A DNA stretch of 64,000 bases, from assembly GCF_001975725.1 (NCBI RefSeq), contig NZ_CP019434.1, forward strand, positions 1,444,387 to 1,508,386, written 5' to 3'. Positions 35,399 to 44,613 of this stretch are shown here, piece by piece. Position numbers and translations under genes: made by a program. Position 1 is the stretch's first letter. Every line of letters begins with the position of its first letter. The notes under the pieces are model-generated. The model ran no database searches, was not told the origin of the DNA, and saw only the letters and a list, made by a program, of their open reading frames with translations. The stretch is from Acidihalobacter ferrooxydans. GTDB taxonomy: Bacteria; Pseudomonadota; Gammaproteobacteria; DSM-5130; Acidihalobacteraceae.

Positions 35399-35730
35399 AC
35401 GCCGAGTCCGTCCATTTTCGCGGCGCAGATGAAGTCGTTGTCGGACAGTCCGCCGATGGCGTGCGTGCTGTAGCGTACGCGGCAGCGGTTGTAGCCGACC
35501 TCGAGGTCGGGGTGGTGGTTTTCCTGATGCGAGATCCAGGCGCCGGCATTTACAAAGGCCATGGTTTCATAGTAGTTGGCGAAGTGGAATTCGCGGGCGA
35601 TTTCTCTGCCGTCGGCGTCGAGTGTCCAGTCTGCGTGCAATTCGCGCAGCAGGGCTGCGGCCTGTTCCCGGCTCAGGGGTTGGACGCCGCCTTCGCAGGC
35701 GATGCAGTGGCGTTGGGTGAGATCGGTCAT
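35395..35730 (-). CDS. phhB: 4a-hydroxytetrahydrobiopterin dehydratase
   Basis: 111 residues of the PCD/DCoH family: the catalytic stretch AWISHQENHHPDLEVGYN contains the conserved HxxxHHP histidines, preceded by FHFANYYETMAFVN. ATG 35730 follows AGGAG; the frame open to 35952 runs into repeat sequence. No aromatic amino-acid hydroxylase is in view, so the wider role (pterin recycling or molybdopterin-linked) is unknown. Confidence 0.9.
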   Translation of the reverse strand: MTDLTQRHCIACEGGVQPLSREQAAALLRELHADWTLDADGREIAREFHFANYYETMAFVNAGAWISHQENHHPDLEVGYNRCRVRYSTHAIGGLSDNDFICAAKMDGLGV

Positions 35731-35896
35731 GGGAGCGCTCCTAAGGTCAGTGTTTGATGTGTGAAAGAACGGCGTCCGAAGGTGCTTTGCTCCAGGGGCG
35801 CCGTAAAAGCGCAATGCAGCCCCGAAACAGGCCGTTGCGAGGCGTGCTGTTTGGGCTTCGATGGGTCGGCATGCGCCTGTGTCGGCTGGGTTGCAA

Positions 35897-36060
35897 AGAG
35901 CCGGTCGATCCTGGAAAGAATCGGCTGCGGCGACGGGATATTGGGGCCACAACCGACACTATTTTCCTCGAATAGAACCGCTATTGCCTTCATAAAGACC
36001 GCGCAACTGGCCAGCATTTTCCGCTCGTCTCGCTTCAACCCTCCAAGACCGACAGGCACC
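35897..36060 (+). repeat. Dispersed repeat family 2, long copy touching the M48 protease stop
   Basis: Begins AGAGCCGGTCGATCCTGG, core GGAAAGAATCGGCTGCGGCG, then GATATTGGGGCCACA, and ends CCAAGACCGACAGGCACC. The last bases plus TA form the TAG stop codon of the minus-strand protease gene (36062-36060). Aligns with 16604-16763 over its full length. Confidence 0.75.
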
Positions 36061-37304
36061 TACCGGCTGGCCGCGTTCAAATGCTGGATGCGGATCGATG
36101 CAGGTGGATGCGAATCGTAGAATGCGGAATGTACCGGATCGGGCGTGAGCGTGCTGGAGTTGTCGCGGTAGAGTTTGGTCAGCGCCTGTATCAGCGGCGC
36201 GGCGCCGGTTTGCGTGCGGGCGTAAGCGTCGGCCTCGAACTCCTGGCGGCGCGAACGCCAGGAGAACAACGGGGTGAGCAGATAGGTGAACTGCGGCAGT
36301 GCGATGACGAACAGCAGCAGGGCCGACCATGTCGAGGGGGAGTGCACGCCCAGATCGGCGTAGAACCACGGCTGAGTCATCAGCCAGGCAAGCAGGGCGA
36401 AGCCGGCGAGGCTGAGGGTGGTCATCAGCACCATGGCCTTGAGCACATGGCGATGGCGGAAGTGGCCGAGTTCGTGGGCGAGCACCGCTTCGACTTCATC
36501 GGGTTCGAGCGTGTTCAGCAGGGTGTCGAAGAACACGATGCGCTTGTTACGGCCGAATCCGGTGAAGTAGGCGTTGCCATGACCGGAACGGCGCGAACCG
36601 TCCATGACGAAGATGCCCCGCGAACGGAAGCCGGCGCGGTCGAGCAGCCGACCGACGCGCGTGCGCAGTTCGCCGTCGTCGAGGGGCGTGAAGGTGTTGA
36701 ACAAGGGCGCGATGAAGCGCGGGTAGGCCCAGGCGAGACCGAGAGTGAATGCGGTCCACACCGCCCAGACCCAGAGCCACCACCAACCGCCCATGCGCTG
36801 CATAAGCCAGAGTATAAGCAGCACGAGCGGCGTGCCGATGAACAGGGCGAGCAGCGTCTGCTTGATCAGGTCGGTGGCGAAGACGCCCGGGGTGGTGTGG
36901 TTGAAGCCGTGGCGCGTTTCGATGACGAAGGTGCGCCAGAGGGTGAACGGCAGATCGAGCAAACCCATGATCACAGCGGCGCTGATGAGAACGCCGGTGC
37001 CGGTCAACAGCGGGGAGAGACCGAGCGCGAGCCAGGCACGGTTCAGCGCATCCAGGCCGCCGCCCAGCGTCCAGGCCAGTACGATCACGGTCTCGCCCAT
37101 ATTTTCGAAACCGCCAAAGCGCGTTCGGTCAATCGTGTAGTCCGCCGCGCGTCGATGCGCACTCAGTGAAATTTTCTCGGCGAAAACGGCGGGCACGGCG
37201 TCGCGGTGGTTGCGCACATAGCTGACCTGACGCCATCTGAGCCACAGGCGCAGCCCGAGGCCGAGCATGACGACAAGAACGAACAACAGGGAAAACATGG
37301 GCAT
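36060..37304 (-). CDS. M48-family zinc metalloprotease (Ste24-like)
   Basis: 414 residues with several transmembrane helices and the zinc motif VLAHELGHFRHRH, followed by the third ligand region RRQEFEADAYA. The architecture matches CAAX prenyl protease 1/Ste24 homologues of bacteria, thought to act in membrane protein quality control. Start ATG 37304 (MPMFSLLF). Its last codons end abruptly at a TAG formed with a family 2 repeat, so the native C-terminus may have been altered. Confidence 0.88.
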   Translation of the reverse strand: MPMFSLLFVLVVMLGLGLRLWLRWRQVSYVRNHRDAVPAVFAEKISLSAHRRAADYTIDRTRFGGFENMGETVIVLAWTLGGGLDALNRAWLALGLSPLLTGTGVLISAAVIMGLLDLPFTLWRTFVIETRHGFNHTTPGVFATDLIKQTLLALFIGTPLVLLILWLMQRMGGWWWLWVWAVWTAFTLGLAWAYPRFIAPLFNTFTPLDDGELRTRVGRLLDRAGFRSRGIFVMDGSRRSGHGNAYFTGFGRNKRIVFFDTLLNTLEPDEVEAVLAHELGHFRHRHVLKAMVLMTTLSLAGFALLAWLMTQPWFYADLGVHSPSTWSALLLFVIALPQFTYLLTPLFSWRSRRQEFEADAYARTQTGAAPLIQALTKLYRDNSSTLTPDPVHSAFYDSHPPASIRIQHLNAASR

Positions 37305-37420
37305 GGTGCGGTGCGTTCGGTGTTTAAAGGAATACAGTGTACCGCTTCGGTACCGGCCGGGGCAGGCATCCTCTACAATCGCGTGCTGTGCCGAGTTCTG
37401 CAACTTTCAAGGAGTGAATC

Positions 37421-37969
37421 ATGCCGACCAAGCCGGATAACCTGATCTGGATCGATCTCGAAATGACCGGGCTCGATCCCGGCAGCGATGTGATCATCGA
37501 AATCGCGACTCTCGTGACCGACAAGGATTTACAAGTGCTGGCCGAGGGGCCGGTGCGCGCGATTCACCAGCCGGAGGCGGTTTTGGCCGGCATGGATGCA
37601 TGGAATCAGCGCCAGCACGGCGGCTCGGGCCTGCTGGAGCGGGTGCGCGGCAGCGACTGCGACACCGCGCAGGCCGAGGCGGAAACGCTGGCCTTTTTGC
37701 GCGAATGGGTGCCGGCGCGGACCTCGCCGATGTGCGGCAACAGTATCTGTCAGGACCGGCGTTTCATGGCTCGGCTGATGCCCGAGCTGGAGGCGTTCTT
37801 CCACTATCGCAATCTGGATGTGAGCACGCTCAAGGAACTGGCCAAACGCTGGTATCCGCAGGCGCTCGACGGCTTCAGGAAGGATTCGCGCCATCTGGCG
37901 ATGGACGATATTCGTGATTCCATCGACGAGCTGCGCTACTACCGCGAGACCTTGTTCAAGTCGGCGTGA
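37421..37969 (+). CDS. orn: Oligoribonuclease
   Basis: 182 residues, DEDDh 3'-5' exonuclease degrading RNA dinucleotides including pGpG. Motifs: [13 protein letters not shown] with the first Asp and Glu, [11 protein letters not shown], and [18 protein letters not shown], ending with the [11 protein letters not shown] Asp/His site. Divergent from the M48 gene. Confidence 0.96.
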   Translation: MPTKPDNLIWIDLEMTGLDPGSDVIIEIATLVTDKDLQVLAEGPVRAIHQPEAVLAGMDAWNQRQHGGSGLLERVRGSDCDTAQAEAETLAFLREWVPARTSPMCGNSICQDRRFMARLMPELEAFFHYRNLDVSTLKELAKRWYPQALDGFRKDSRHLAMDDIRDSIDELRYYRETLFKSA

Positions 37970-38005
37970 AGCGTTGTTCACTGACCACGCGCGCGGCACG
38001 CCTGC

Positions 38006-38308
38006 TTATGGAAACACCTGCTTGAACGGTCGCACGACCACGTCCGCGTACACCCCGGCGGCCTGATACGGGTCGTCGGCGGCCCAGCTTCGGGCTTCTT
38101 CCAGAGACGCGAACTCAGCCACCACGAGACTGCCGGTGAAGCCGGCCGCGCCGGGGTCGGGGCTGTCGATGGCTGGCAGCGGGCCGGCGAGCACCAGACG
38201 GCCGGCATCCTGCAGCGTCTGCAATCGGGCAAGGTGGGCGGGGCGTGCCGCGAGACGCTTTTGCAGGCTGTCGGGGTGGTCGTGCGCGAGGATCGCGTAG
38301 AGCATCAT
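38006..38308 (-). CDS. yciI: YciI-family protein
   Basis: 100 residues of the ferredoxin-like YciI fold: [37 protein letters not shown] and the conserved His-Asp pair near the start. The biochemical role is unresolved; relatives are small dehydrochlorinase-like proteins. Its start overlaps the yciB stop by four bases, as in the yciB-yciI order of other gammaproteobacteria. Confidence 0.88.
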   Translation of the reverse strand: MMLYAILAHDHPDSLQKRLAARPAHLARLQTLQDAGRLVLAGPLPAIDSPDPGAAGFTGSLVVAEFASLEEARSWAADDPYQAAGVYADVVVRPFKQVFP

Positions 38309-38931
38309 GGTTCCTCTTTGGTCGGTGGTTCCTGCATGAAACGGGCGAGGTAGAAGGCCTGGGCGATGATGAATACGACGCTCAGGCCGAGCAGGCCGAA
38401 CAGCTTGAAGTCGACCCAGATTTCCTGGCTGAACTGGTAGGCCACCCAGATATTCAGCGCGCCGGAAACAAAGAAGAACACGACCCAGCCGATGTTCAGG
38501 CGCCGCCAGATACTGTGCGGCACAGTGATCGCGTGGGACATGATGCGCTCGACGAGGGTTTTGCGGCCGATGAACTGACTGCCGAGGAAGGCGATGCCGA
38601 ACAGCCAGTTGATGGCCGTCGGTTTCCATTTGATGAATTCGGGGTTGTGCAGAACCAGCGTCGCGCCTCCGAACAGAGTGATCAGCGCCAGCGAGACGAG
38701 ATGCATGGTTTCGGCTCGGCGATGACGCACCCAGTAGAACCCGACCTGCAAGAACGAGGCGACGATGGCGACGGCGGTGGCGAGAAAGATCGCATCGCTG
38801 TGCTGGCCCGGCACCAGCGTGAGCGGCAGCAGCGGGTTGATGGCGTGAATGGCGTCAGGCGGGATTGCGCCGTAGAACTTGTAGACGACGAAAAACAGGA
38901 TGACGGGGAAAAAATCGTAGAGCAGTTTCAT
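38305..38931 (-). CDS. yciB: Inner membrane-spanning protein YciB (septation protein A)
   Basis: 208 residues, five to six helices. Family marks: [20 protein letters not shown] at the start, [20 protein letters not shown], and [20 protein letters not shown]. Links envelope synthesis and division in E. coli and Shigella. Full length for the family. Confidence 0.94.
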   Translation of the reverse strand: MKLLYDFFPVILFFVVYKFYGAIPPDAIHAINPLLPLTLVPGQHSDAIFLATAVAIVASFLQVGFYWVRHRRAETMHLVSLALITLFGGATLVLHNPEFIKWKPTAINWLFGIAFLGSQFIGRKTLVERIMSHAITVPHSIWRRLNIGWVVFFFVSGALNIWVAYQFSQEIWVDFKLFGLLGLSVVFIIAQAFYLARFMQEPPTKEEP

Positions 38932-39056
38932 TGATGTGCAACCGTGGCCACTCGAACAAGTCTGATGAAGAATACGTTATCCACGGGGCGCGCGTCATCG
39001 CAAAGCGTTATCATCGCGCCCCATATTAGTCACTGTCGTAGCATGGTCGTGCCGTC

Positions 39057-39680
39057 ATGAGCCAGTTTTTCGCCATTCATCCGGTCAATCCGCAGGCCCG
39101 TCTGGTGCATCAGGCGGCGGAAATTCTGCGCGACGGGGGCGTGGTCGTCTATCCGACGGATTCCTGCTATGCCATCGGCTGCACCATCGGCAACAAAACG
39201 GCGCAGGAACGCATCCGCCGTATCCGTCAGCTGGACGATACGCATCACTTCACGCTGGTCTGCCGCGATCTGTCCGAAATCGCCACATACGCCAAGGTCG
39301 ATGATGCGGCCTACCGGCTGATGAAGGGCCTGACGCCCGGTGCCTACACGTTCCTGCTGCCGGCGACGCGTGAGGTGCCGCGGCGCCTGCAGAATCCGAA
39401 GCGCAAGACCATCGGTCTGCGCGTGCCGGACAACAGCATCGTCCGGGCGCTGCTGGACGAACTCGGCGAGCCGTTGATGAGCAGCACCTTGCTGCTGCCT
39501 GACGAGGATTTGCCGCATACCGATGCCGTGGATATCCGCCAACGGCTGGAAAATCAGGTCGACCTGGTGATCGACGGCGGCAACTGCGGTGTGGAGCCGA
39601 CCACCATAGTCGATCTCTACAGCGGGATGCCGGAGGTGCGTCGGCGCGGCAAGGGCTCGACCGACTGGCTGGCGGACTGA
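39057..39680 (+). CDS. yciO: YciO-family (Sua5/YrdC-like) protein
   Basis: 207 residues. The start MSQFFAIHPVNPQARLVHQA, then GGVVVYPTDSCYAIGC and KRKTIGLRVPDNSIVRALL, is typical of YciO, a paralogue of the threonylcarbamoyl-AMP synthase TsaC. YciO has weak activity in E. coli and its role is debated. Divergent from yciB-yciI, followed by an M50 protease. Confidence 0.9.
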   Translation: MSQFFAIHPVNPQARLVHQAAEILRDGGVVVYPTDSCYAIGCTIGNKTAQERIRRIRQLDDTHHFTLVCRDLSEIATYAKVDDAAYRLMKGLTPGAYTFLLPATREVPRRLQNPKRKTIGLRVPDNSIVRALLDELGEPLMSSTLLLPDEDLPHTDAVDIRQRLENQVDLVIDGGNCGVEPTTIVDLYSGMPEVRRRGKGSTDWLAD

Positions 39681-39720
39681 AAGCGCGGCGCACCGGCGCA
39701 TCACGTATACTCTTTACCCC

Positions 39721-40386
39721 ATGAACCTCGATCAATTAATTCAGACCATCAGCATCTGGATTCTGCCGGTGCTGTTCGCCGTCACCATCCACGAAGCGGC
39801 ACACGGCTACGCGGCCCGCCGCCTGGGCGACACCACGGCGCAGATGCTGGGCCGCCTGAGCCTCAATCCGTTGCGTCACATCGACCCGATCGGCACGCTG
39901 CTGGTGCCCGGCGTGCTGCTGGCACTGGGCGGTTTCGTCTTCGGCTGGGCCAAGCCGGTGCCGGTCAATATGAACAATCTGCGCAATCCGCGCCGCGACA
40001 TGGCGCTGGTCGCCGTGGCCGGGCCGGGCTCGAATCTGCTCATGGCGCTGGGTTGGGCGATCATTATGAAGTTCGGGATCTGGCTGGTGCTCACCGCCGG
40101 CTACGACTTCGCCAAACCCATCGTCTACATGGGCGCGGCCGGTATCACCATCAATCTGGTACTGCTGGTGCTGAATCTGCTGCCCATCCCGCCGCTGGAC
40201 GGCGGGCGCGTGCTGTCGGGCATCGTGCCGCCGCGCTGGGCGGACATTCTCGACCGCATCGAGCCGTATGGGCTGATCATTCTCATTGCGCTGCTGTTCA
40301 CCCATGTGCTCGGATACGTGCTCTATCCGGTCATCAGTTGGTTGACTAATCTCATCTACGGCGTGTTTCATCTGCCCATGCTCTAA
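39721..40386 (+). CDS. Site-2 protease-family (M50) membrane protein
   Basis: 221 residues, about five helices. HEAAH in VTIHEAAHGYAARRLGD is the zinc motif, and NLLPIPPLDGGRVL gives the third ligand Asp. The short form without PDZ domain is widespread and of unknown substrate. It begins 41 bp after yciO and precedes trpS by 14 bp, so the run may be one operon. Confidence 0.88.
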   Translation: MNLDQLIQTISIWILPVLFAVTIHEAAHGYAARRLGDTTAQMLGRLSLNPLRHIDPIGTLLVPGVLLALGGFVFGWAKPVPVNMNNLRNPRRDMALVAVAGPGSNLLMALGWAIIMKFGIWLVLTAGYDFAKPIVYMGAAGITINLVLLVLNLLPIPPLDGGRVLSGIVPPRWADILDRIEPYGLIILIALLFTHVLGYVLYPVISWLTNLIYGVFHLPML

Positions 40387-40399
40387 ATCAGGAGATCGT

Positions 40400-41617
40400 G
40401 TGAGTTCCGTTTCACCCGCCAACAACCGCGTGCTGTCGGGCATGCGCCCGACTGGCCGTTTGCATCTGGGCCATTATCACGGCGTACTCAAGAACTGGGC
40501 CGATTTGCAGCACACCCATGAGTGCTTTTTCTTCGTTGCCGACCTGCACGCGCTGACCACGCATTACGAAGACCCGCGCGGGATACCGGACAGCGCCTAC
40601 GAAATGGTCATCGACTGGCTGGCCGCAGGTGTCAACCCCGGCTCGGCCACATTGTTCGTGCAGTCATGGGTGCCGCAGCATGCCGAACTGCATCTGCTGC
40701 TGTCGATGATTTCGCCGCTGGGCTGGCTGGAGCGCGTGCCGAGCTTCAAGGATCAGCAGGAGCAGCTCAAGGATCGCGATCTGGCCACCTACGGCTTCCT
40801 TGGCTACCCGCTGCTGATGAGCGCCGATATTCTCATCTATCGCGCCGGTCTGGTGCCGGTGGGCGAGGATCAGGTGCCGCATCTGGAAGTCACCCGCGAG
40901 TTGGCCCGACGCTTCAACCACATCTACGGGCGTGAGCCGGGCTTCGCCGAGCGTGCCGAGCAGGCCATTGCCAAGATGGGCAAGAAAAACGCCAGGCTCT
41001 ACCGCGAACAACGCCGCCGCTTCCAGGAACAGGGCGAGGCCGAGGCGCTGGACGTGGCGCGTGCCTTGCTCGACTCGCAACAGAATATTTCGCTGGGCGA
41101 CCGCGAACGCCTGTTCGGGTATCTCGAAGGCGGTGGCCGTATCATCCTGCCCGAACCGCAGCCGCTGCTGACCCAGGCCTCGAAGATGCCGGGTCTGGAC
41201 GGTCGCAAGATGTCCAAGTCCTATGCCAACACCATTGCGCTGCGCGACAAACCGGCCGACGTGGAGCAGAAAATCCGCACCATGCCGACCGATCCGGCGC
41301 GTGTGCGTCGGACCGATCCGGGCGAACCGGAAAACTGTCCCGTGTGGCAGTTGCATCAGATCTATTCTGACGACAGCACCCAGGCCTGGGTGCAGGAAGG
41401 CTGCCGCAGCGCCGGAATCGGCTGCATCGACTGCAAGCGGCCGGTAATCGAAAGCGTACTGGCCGAGATCAAACCCTTCCAGGAGCGCGCGGCCGAGTAC
41501 GAATCCGACCCCGCCCTGGTGCGCAACGTGCTCAACGAAGGCACCCAGGCGGCCCGCGAAGAGGCCGAGGAGACCATGGACGAAGTGCGTCGCGCAATGG
41601 GGCTGGTTTACCGTTGA
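40400..41617 (+). CDS. trpS: Tryptophanyl-tRNA synthetase
   Basis: 405 residues. HIGH-like motif in GMRPTGRLHLGHYHG, KMSKS in LDGRKMSKSYANT. It belongs to the longer bacterial TrpS type with an insertion in the middle (residues about 190-260). GTG start at 40400 with CAGGAG before it. Class Ic synthetase. Confidence 0.95.
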   Translation: MSSVSPANNRVLSGMRPTGRLHLGHYHGVLKNWADLQHTHECFFFVADLHALTTHYEDPRGIPDSAYEMVIDWLAAGVNPGSATLFVQSWVPQHAELHLLLSMISPLGWLERVPSFKDQQEQLKDRDLATYGFLGYPLLMSADILIYRAGLVPVGEDQVPHLEVTRELARRFNHIYGREPGFAERAEQAIAKMGKKNARLYREQRRRFQEQGEAEALDVARALLDSQQNISLGDRERLFGYLEGGGRIILPEPQPLLTQASKMPGLDGRKMSKSYANTIALRDKPADVEQKIRTMPTDPARVRRTDPGEPENCPVWQLHQIYSDDSTQAWVQEGCRSAGIGCIDCKRPVIESVLAEIKPFQERAAEYESDPALVRNVLNEGTQAAREEAEETMDEVRRAMGLVYR

Positions 41618-42423
41618 CCGGGCAACCGGCCGACTGGCAGGAGTACGCCCAGGGCGAAATGCCCTTCGCGCTGGTGCGTGGCGAGCCGTTGACCCGTCCG
41701 CCGCAGGATCTCTACATCCCGCCCGACGCCCTCGAAGTCTTCCTCGAAGCCTTCGAGGGACCGCTCGATCTGCTGCTCTACCTCATCAAGCGCCAGAATC
41801 TCGATATACTCGACATTCCCGTCGCCGAGATTACGCGCCAGTACATGGCCTATATCGACCTGATGCAAGAGCTGCGCCTGGAGTTGGCCGCCGAATATCT
41901 GGTGATGGCCGCCATGCTGGCCGAGATCAAATCCCGCATGCTGCTGCCGCGGCCACCGGCCGATGACGGCGAGGAAGATCCTCGCGCCGAACTGATCCGG
42001 CGCTTGCAGGAATACGAGCGCATCCGCCAGGCGGCGGAAGACCTCGATCAACTGCCGCGCCTGGAGCGCGACATCGCGCTGGCCCGCGCGCAGCCACCGC
42101 TGCGCGATGCCGTGAAACCCGAGCCGGATGTCGATCTGCGCGAACTCCTGCTCGCGCTGCGCGAGGTCATGGCCCGCGCGCAAATGTTCACCCACCACCA
42201 GATTCAGCGCGAACCGCTCTCGGTGCGCGAACGCATGTCGCGCGTGCTCGAAGCGCTGACTGACGAGTTCTGCGACTTCACCACCTTTTTCGATGCCGAA
42301 GAAGGACGGCGCGGCGTGGTGGTCACGCTGCTCGCGTTGCTGGAACTGCTCAAGAGCCAGCTCATCGAACTGCTGCAGAACGAACCCTTTGCGAAGATCT
42401 ACGTGCGCCGCGCCACTGCCTGA
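41614..42423 (+). CDS. scpA: Segregation and condensation protein A
   Basis: 269 residues, the kleisin of the Smc-ScpAB condensin. The N-terminal part has FEGPLDLLLYLIKRQNLDIL and LAAEYLVMAAMLAEIKSRML, which contacts the Smc neck; the C-terminus is winged-helix. Start is TTG 41614, overlapping the trpS TGA (TTGA), so translation is coupled. Confidence 0.93.
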   Translation: MTGQPADWQEYAQGEMPFALVRGEPLTRPPQDLYIPPDALEVFLEAFEGPLDLLLYLIKRQNLDILDIPVAEITRQYMAYIDLMQELRLELAAEYLVMAAMLAEIKSRMLLPRPPADDGEEDPRAELIRRLQEYERIRQAAEDLDQLPRLERDIALARAQPPLRDAVKPEPDVDLRELLLALREVMARAQMFTHHQIQREPLSVRERMSRVLEALTDEFCDFTTFFDAEEGRRGVVVTLLALLELLKSQLIELLQNEPFAKIYVRRATA

Positions 42424-42456
42424 AGGTTCCGGGCAGGGCACACAGAGGAAACTTGC

Positions 42457-42849
42457 ATGCTTGACCATACTGGAATCGCTGTCGGCGACTATGCAAAGAG
42501 CAAAGCCTTTTACATGGCCGCTTTATCATCGATCGGTTATGAATTGTTGCTTGAGGTCCCCGCAGAACTGACCGGCAACCAGGACGCGGCAGGGTTTGGC
42601 GTTGCACCAAAGCCGGATTTCTGGGTGAGCGGCGGCGGCCCCAATATCCCGCCGATAAACCTCGCTTTCCGTGTCAGCAGCCGGTCTCTCGTTGATGCCT
42701 TTTATGCCGCGGCGATCGCGGCCGGTGGAAGTGATAACGGCAGGCCTGGTGTACGTCCGCATCACCACCCGGATTATTACGGCGCCTTCGTGCTCGATCC
42801 GGATGGGCATAATATCGAGGCTGTGTGTCATGAGCCGGGTGCGTCATGA
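42457..42849 (+). CDS. VOC-family (glyoxalase-like) protein
   Basis: 130 residues with the paired beta-alpha-beta-beta-beta modules of the vicinal oxygen chelate superfamily: MLDHTGIAVGDYAKSKAFYM and YYGAFVLDPDGHNIEAVCHE. GAGGAAA lies before the ATG. It interrupts the scpA-scpB pair, which is otherwise nearly contiguous in most relatives. The substrate is unknown; candidates include dioxygenases and resistance proteins. Confidence 0.85.
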   Translation: MLDHTGIAVGDYAKSKAFYMAALSSIGYELLLEVPAELTGNQDAAGFGVAPKPDFWVSGGGPNIPPINLAFRVSSRSLVDAFYAAAIAAGGSDNGRPGVRPHHHPDYYGAFVLDPDGHNIEAVCHEPGAS

Positions 42850-42925
42850 GCAGTGCCGTCGCACCAAGGCGTTTCAGACGACTGCTGACCCGCCTGCACG
42901 GTTCGTCGTCGGCTGAGTCCGAGTG

Positions 42926-43534
42926 ATGGACGCCGCTCAGCTCAAACGCATTCTCGAAGCTGCGTTGCTCGCCGCTGGCGAACCGCTGCCGATCGAGCGC
43001 ATGGAAAAACTGTTCGCAGGCGAATCGGACGCCCCCGACCGGCGCGCCCTGCGCGACGCCCTCAAGGCGCTGGACGAGGACTGCGCCGCGCGCGGTTACG
43101 AACTCAGGGAGGTCGGCAGCGGCTATCGCTATCAGGTGCGTCAGGAGCTTTCGCGCTGGGTGGGCCGTCTGTGGGAGGAACGCCCGCCGCGCTACTCGCG
43201 CGCCACGCTCGAAACCCTGGCGCTGATCGCCTACCGCCAGCCGGTCACGCGCGGAGAGATCGAAGACGTGCGCGGTGTCGCCGTCAGCAGTCACATCATC
43301 AAAAGCCTCCAGGAACGCGACTGGATCCGTGTGGTCGGCCATCGCGAAGTGCCCGGCCGCCCGGCGCTGTACGCGACCACGCGGGGCTTTCTCGACTACT
43401 TCAATCTCAAGTCGCTGGACGAACTGCCTCCGCTGGCCGAGCTGAAAAACATCGACAAGCTACATCCCGAACTCGACCTGAACGACCCGGATGGCCGTGC
43501 TGACGAGGCGGCTGCCGCCCGGCCTGAGGCATAG
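42926..43534 (+). CDS. scpB: Segregation and condensation protein B
   Basis: 202 residues with two winged-helix domains: RILEAALLAAGEPLPIERME and TLETLALIAYRQPVTRGEIE, then HREVPGRPALYATTRGFLDY. It pairs with ScpA across a 502-bp interruption that holds the VOC gene. ATG 42926 is used; a GTG three bases earlier is also in frame. Confidence 0.93.
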   Translation: MDAAQLKRILEAALLAAGEPLPIERMEKLFAGESDAPDRRALRDALKALDEDCAARGYELREVGSGYRYQVRQELSRWVGRLWEERPPRYSRATLETLALIAYRQPVTRGEIEDVRGVAVSSHIIKSLQERDWIRVVGHREVPGRPALYATTRGFLDYFNLKSLDELPPLAELKNIDKLHPELDLNDPDGRADEAAAARPEA

Positions 43535-43565
43535 AAGCCTGCGTCACCCTGAAATAGCCGGTCTG

Positions 43566-43663
43566 GGAGCCTGTCCTCCTTGGAGGATCGTAGCGAGGCG
43601 AGTGGGGAATGGGCCCATTATCCCATCGCCGCAGCCGATTCTTTCCAAGTCCGACAGGCTCCT
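43566..43663 (-). repeat. Dispersed repeat family 2, short complete element
   Basis: A 98-bp element with clear terminal inverted repeats: GGAGCCTGTCCTCCTTGG at 43566 and, on the other strand, AGGAGCCTGTCGGACTTGG ending at 43663. The core GGAAAGAATCGGCTGCGGCG and GATGGGATAATGGGCCCA reads on the minus strand. One end supplies the TAG stop of the csaA-like gene. Confidence 0.8.
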
Positions 43664-44012
43664 AGCCCAGCCGCGCCCCGTTCGGCACTTCCCGGTCCGG
43701 CACGCACAGCACCACTGCGCCATCCTCGCGGTAGAAACCCGACACCAGACATTCGGACATGAACGGCCCGATCTGCTTGGGCGGGAAATTGACCACGGCG
43801 ACCACTTGCCGACCGAGCAGATCATCGCGCGAGTACAGCTCGGTGATCTGCGCGCTGGACTTGCGCAGGCCGAGCTCCGCGCCGAAGTCCACGCGCAGCC
43901 GCCAGGCCGGGCGGCGCGCCTGCGGGAAGTCTTCGACTGCGACGATGGTGCCGACGCGCAGCTCGACGCGCGCGAAATCGTCCCAGCCAATCGTTTCCAG
44001 GGTTTCGCTCAT
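43662..44012 (-). CDS. csaA: tRNA-binding domain protein (CsaA/YgjH-like)
   Basis: 116 residues, an OB-fold EMAP/Trbp domain: [40 protein letters not shown] and [17 protein letters not shown]. CsaA of Bacillus has export-chaperone activity, YgjH of E. coli binds tRNA; both fit. The ATG at 44012 is shortly after moaB's stop in the transcription direction. The gene ends in a TAG created at the junction with a family 2 repeat. Confidence 0.85.
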   Translation of the reverse strand: MSETLETIGWDDFARVELRVGTIVAVEDFPQARRPAWRLRVDFGAELGLRKSSAQITELYSRDDLLGRQVVAVVNFPPKQIGPFMSECLVSGFYREDGAVVLCVPDREVPNGARLG

Positions 44013-44015
44013 GCT

Positions 44016-44537
44016 TCAGCGCTCCAGCAGGCGCGGCATCAGCATCACCAGATTGCACGGACGCGTGCGGTGGTCGAGCTGCGCCTCGATGAGCTTGTCC
44101 CAACCGGTGCGACACGCGCCGGATGAGCCGGGCAGACAGAACACATAAGTGCCATTGGCAACGCCGGCGAGCGCGCGCGACTGGATGCTGGAAGTCTTGA
44201 TTTCCTCGTAGGAAAGTACACGGAACAACTCGCCGAAGCCGCTGATCTGCTTGTCCAGCAACACCTCGATGGCCTCCGGCGTGCCGTCGCGCCCGGTCAC
44301 GCCGGTGCCGCCGGTGGTGATCACGGCCTGCACCTGCGGGTCGGCGATCCAGCGCGAGAGCGTGGCGCGGATGCGGTAGATGTCGTCCGGCTCGATGACT
44401 TTCTCGGCCAGCCGATGACCGGCCTTCTGCAAACGCTCGACCAACACCTTGCCCGAGGTGTCGTCGGCGTCCGTGCGCGTGTCCGAAACAGTCAGAACGG
44501 CGATGTTCAGCGGGATGAATTCAGCTTGCTCGGTCAT
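44016..44537 (-). CDS. moaB: Molybdenum cofactor biosynthesis protein B
   Basis: 173 residues of the MoaB/Mog fold. VLTVSDTRTDADDTSGKVL and ITTGGTGVTGRDGTPEAIE contain the molybdopterin-adenylylation residues, and the end SSGACRTGWDKLIEAQLDHR is typical of MoaB. Supports Moco synthesis, which the nitrate reductase encoded at 56873 needs. Followed after 3 bp by the csaA-like gene. Confidence 0.94.
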   Translation of the reverse strand: MTEQAEFIPLNIAVLTVSDTRTDADDTSGKVLVERLQKAGHRLAEKVIEPDDIYRIRATLSRWIADPQVQAVITTGGTGVTGRDGTPEAIEVLLDKQISGFGELFRVLSYEEIKTSSIQSRALAGVANGTYVFCLPGSSGACRTGWDKLIEAQLDHRTRPCNLVMLMPRLLER

Positions 44538-44613
44538 GTAACGCTCCAGGGCGGATGTGAAAAGCGTTCAGTCTGCGATCTTCACGGGCAGCGGGCAAGG
44601 TACAATGTGCGCT

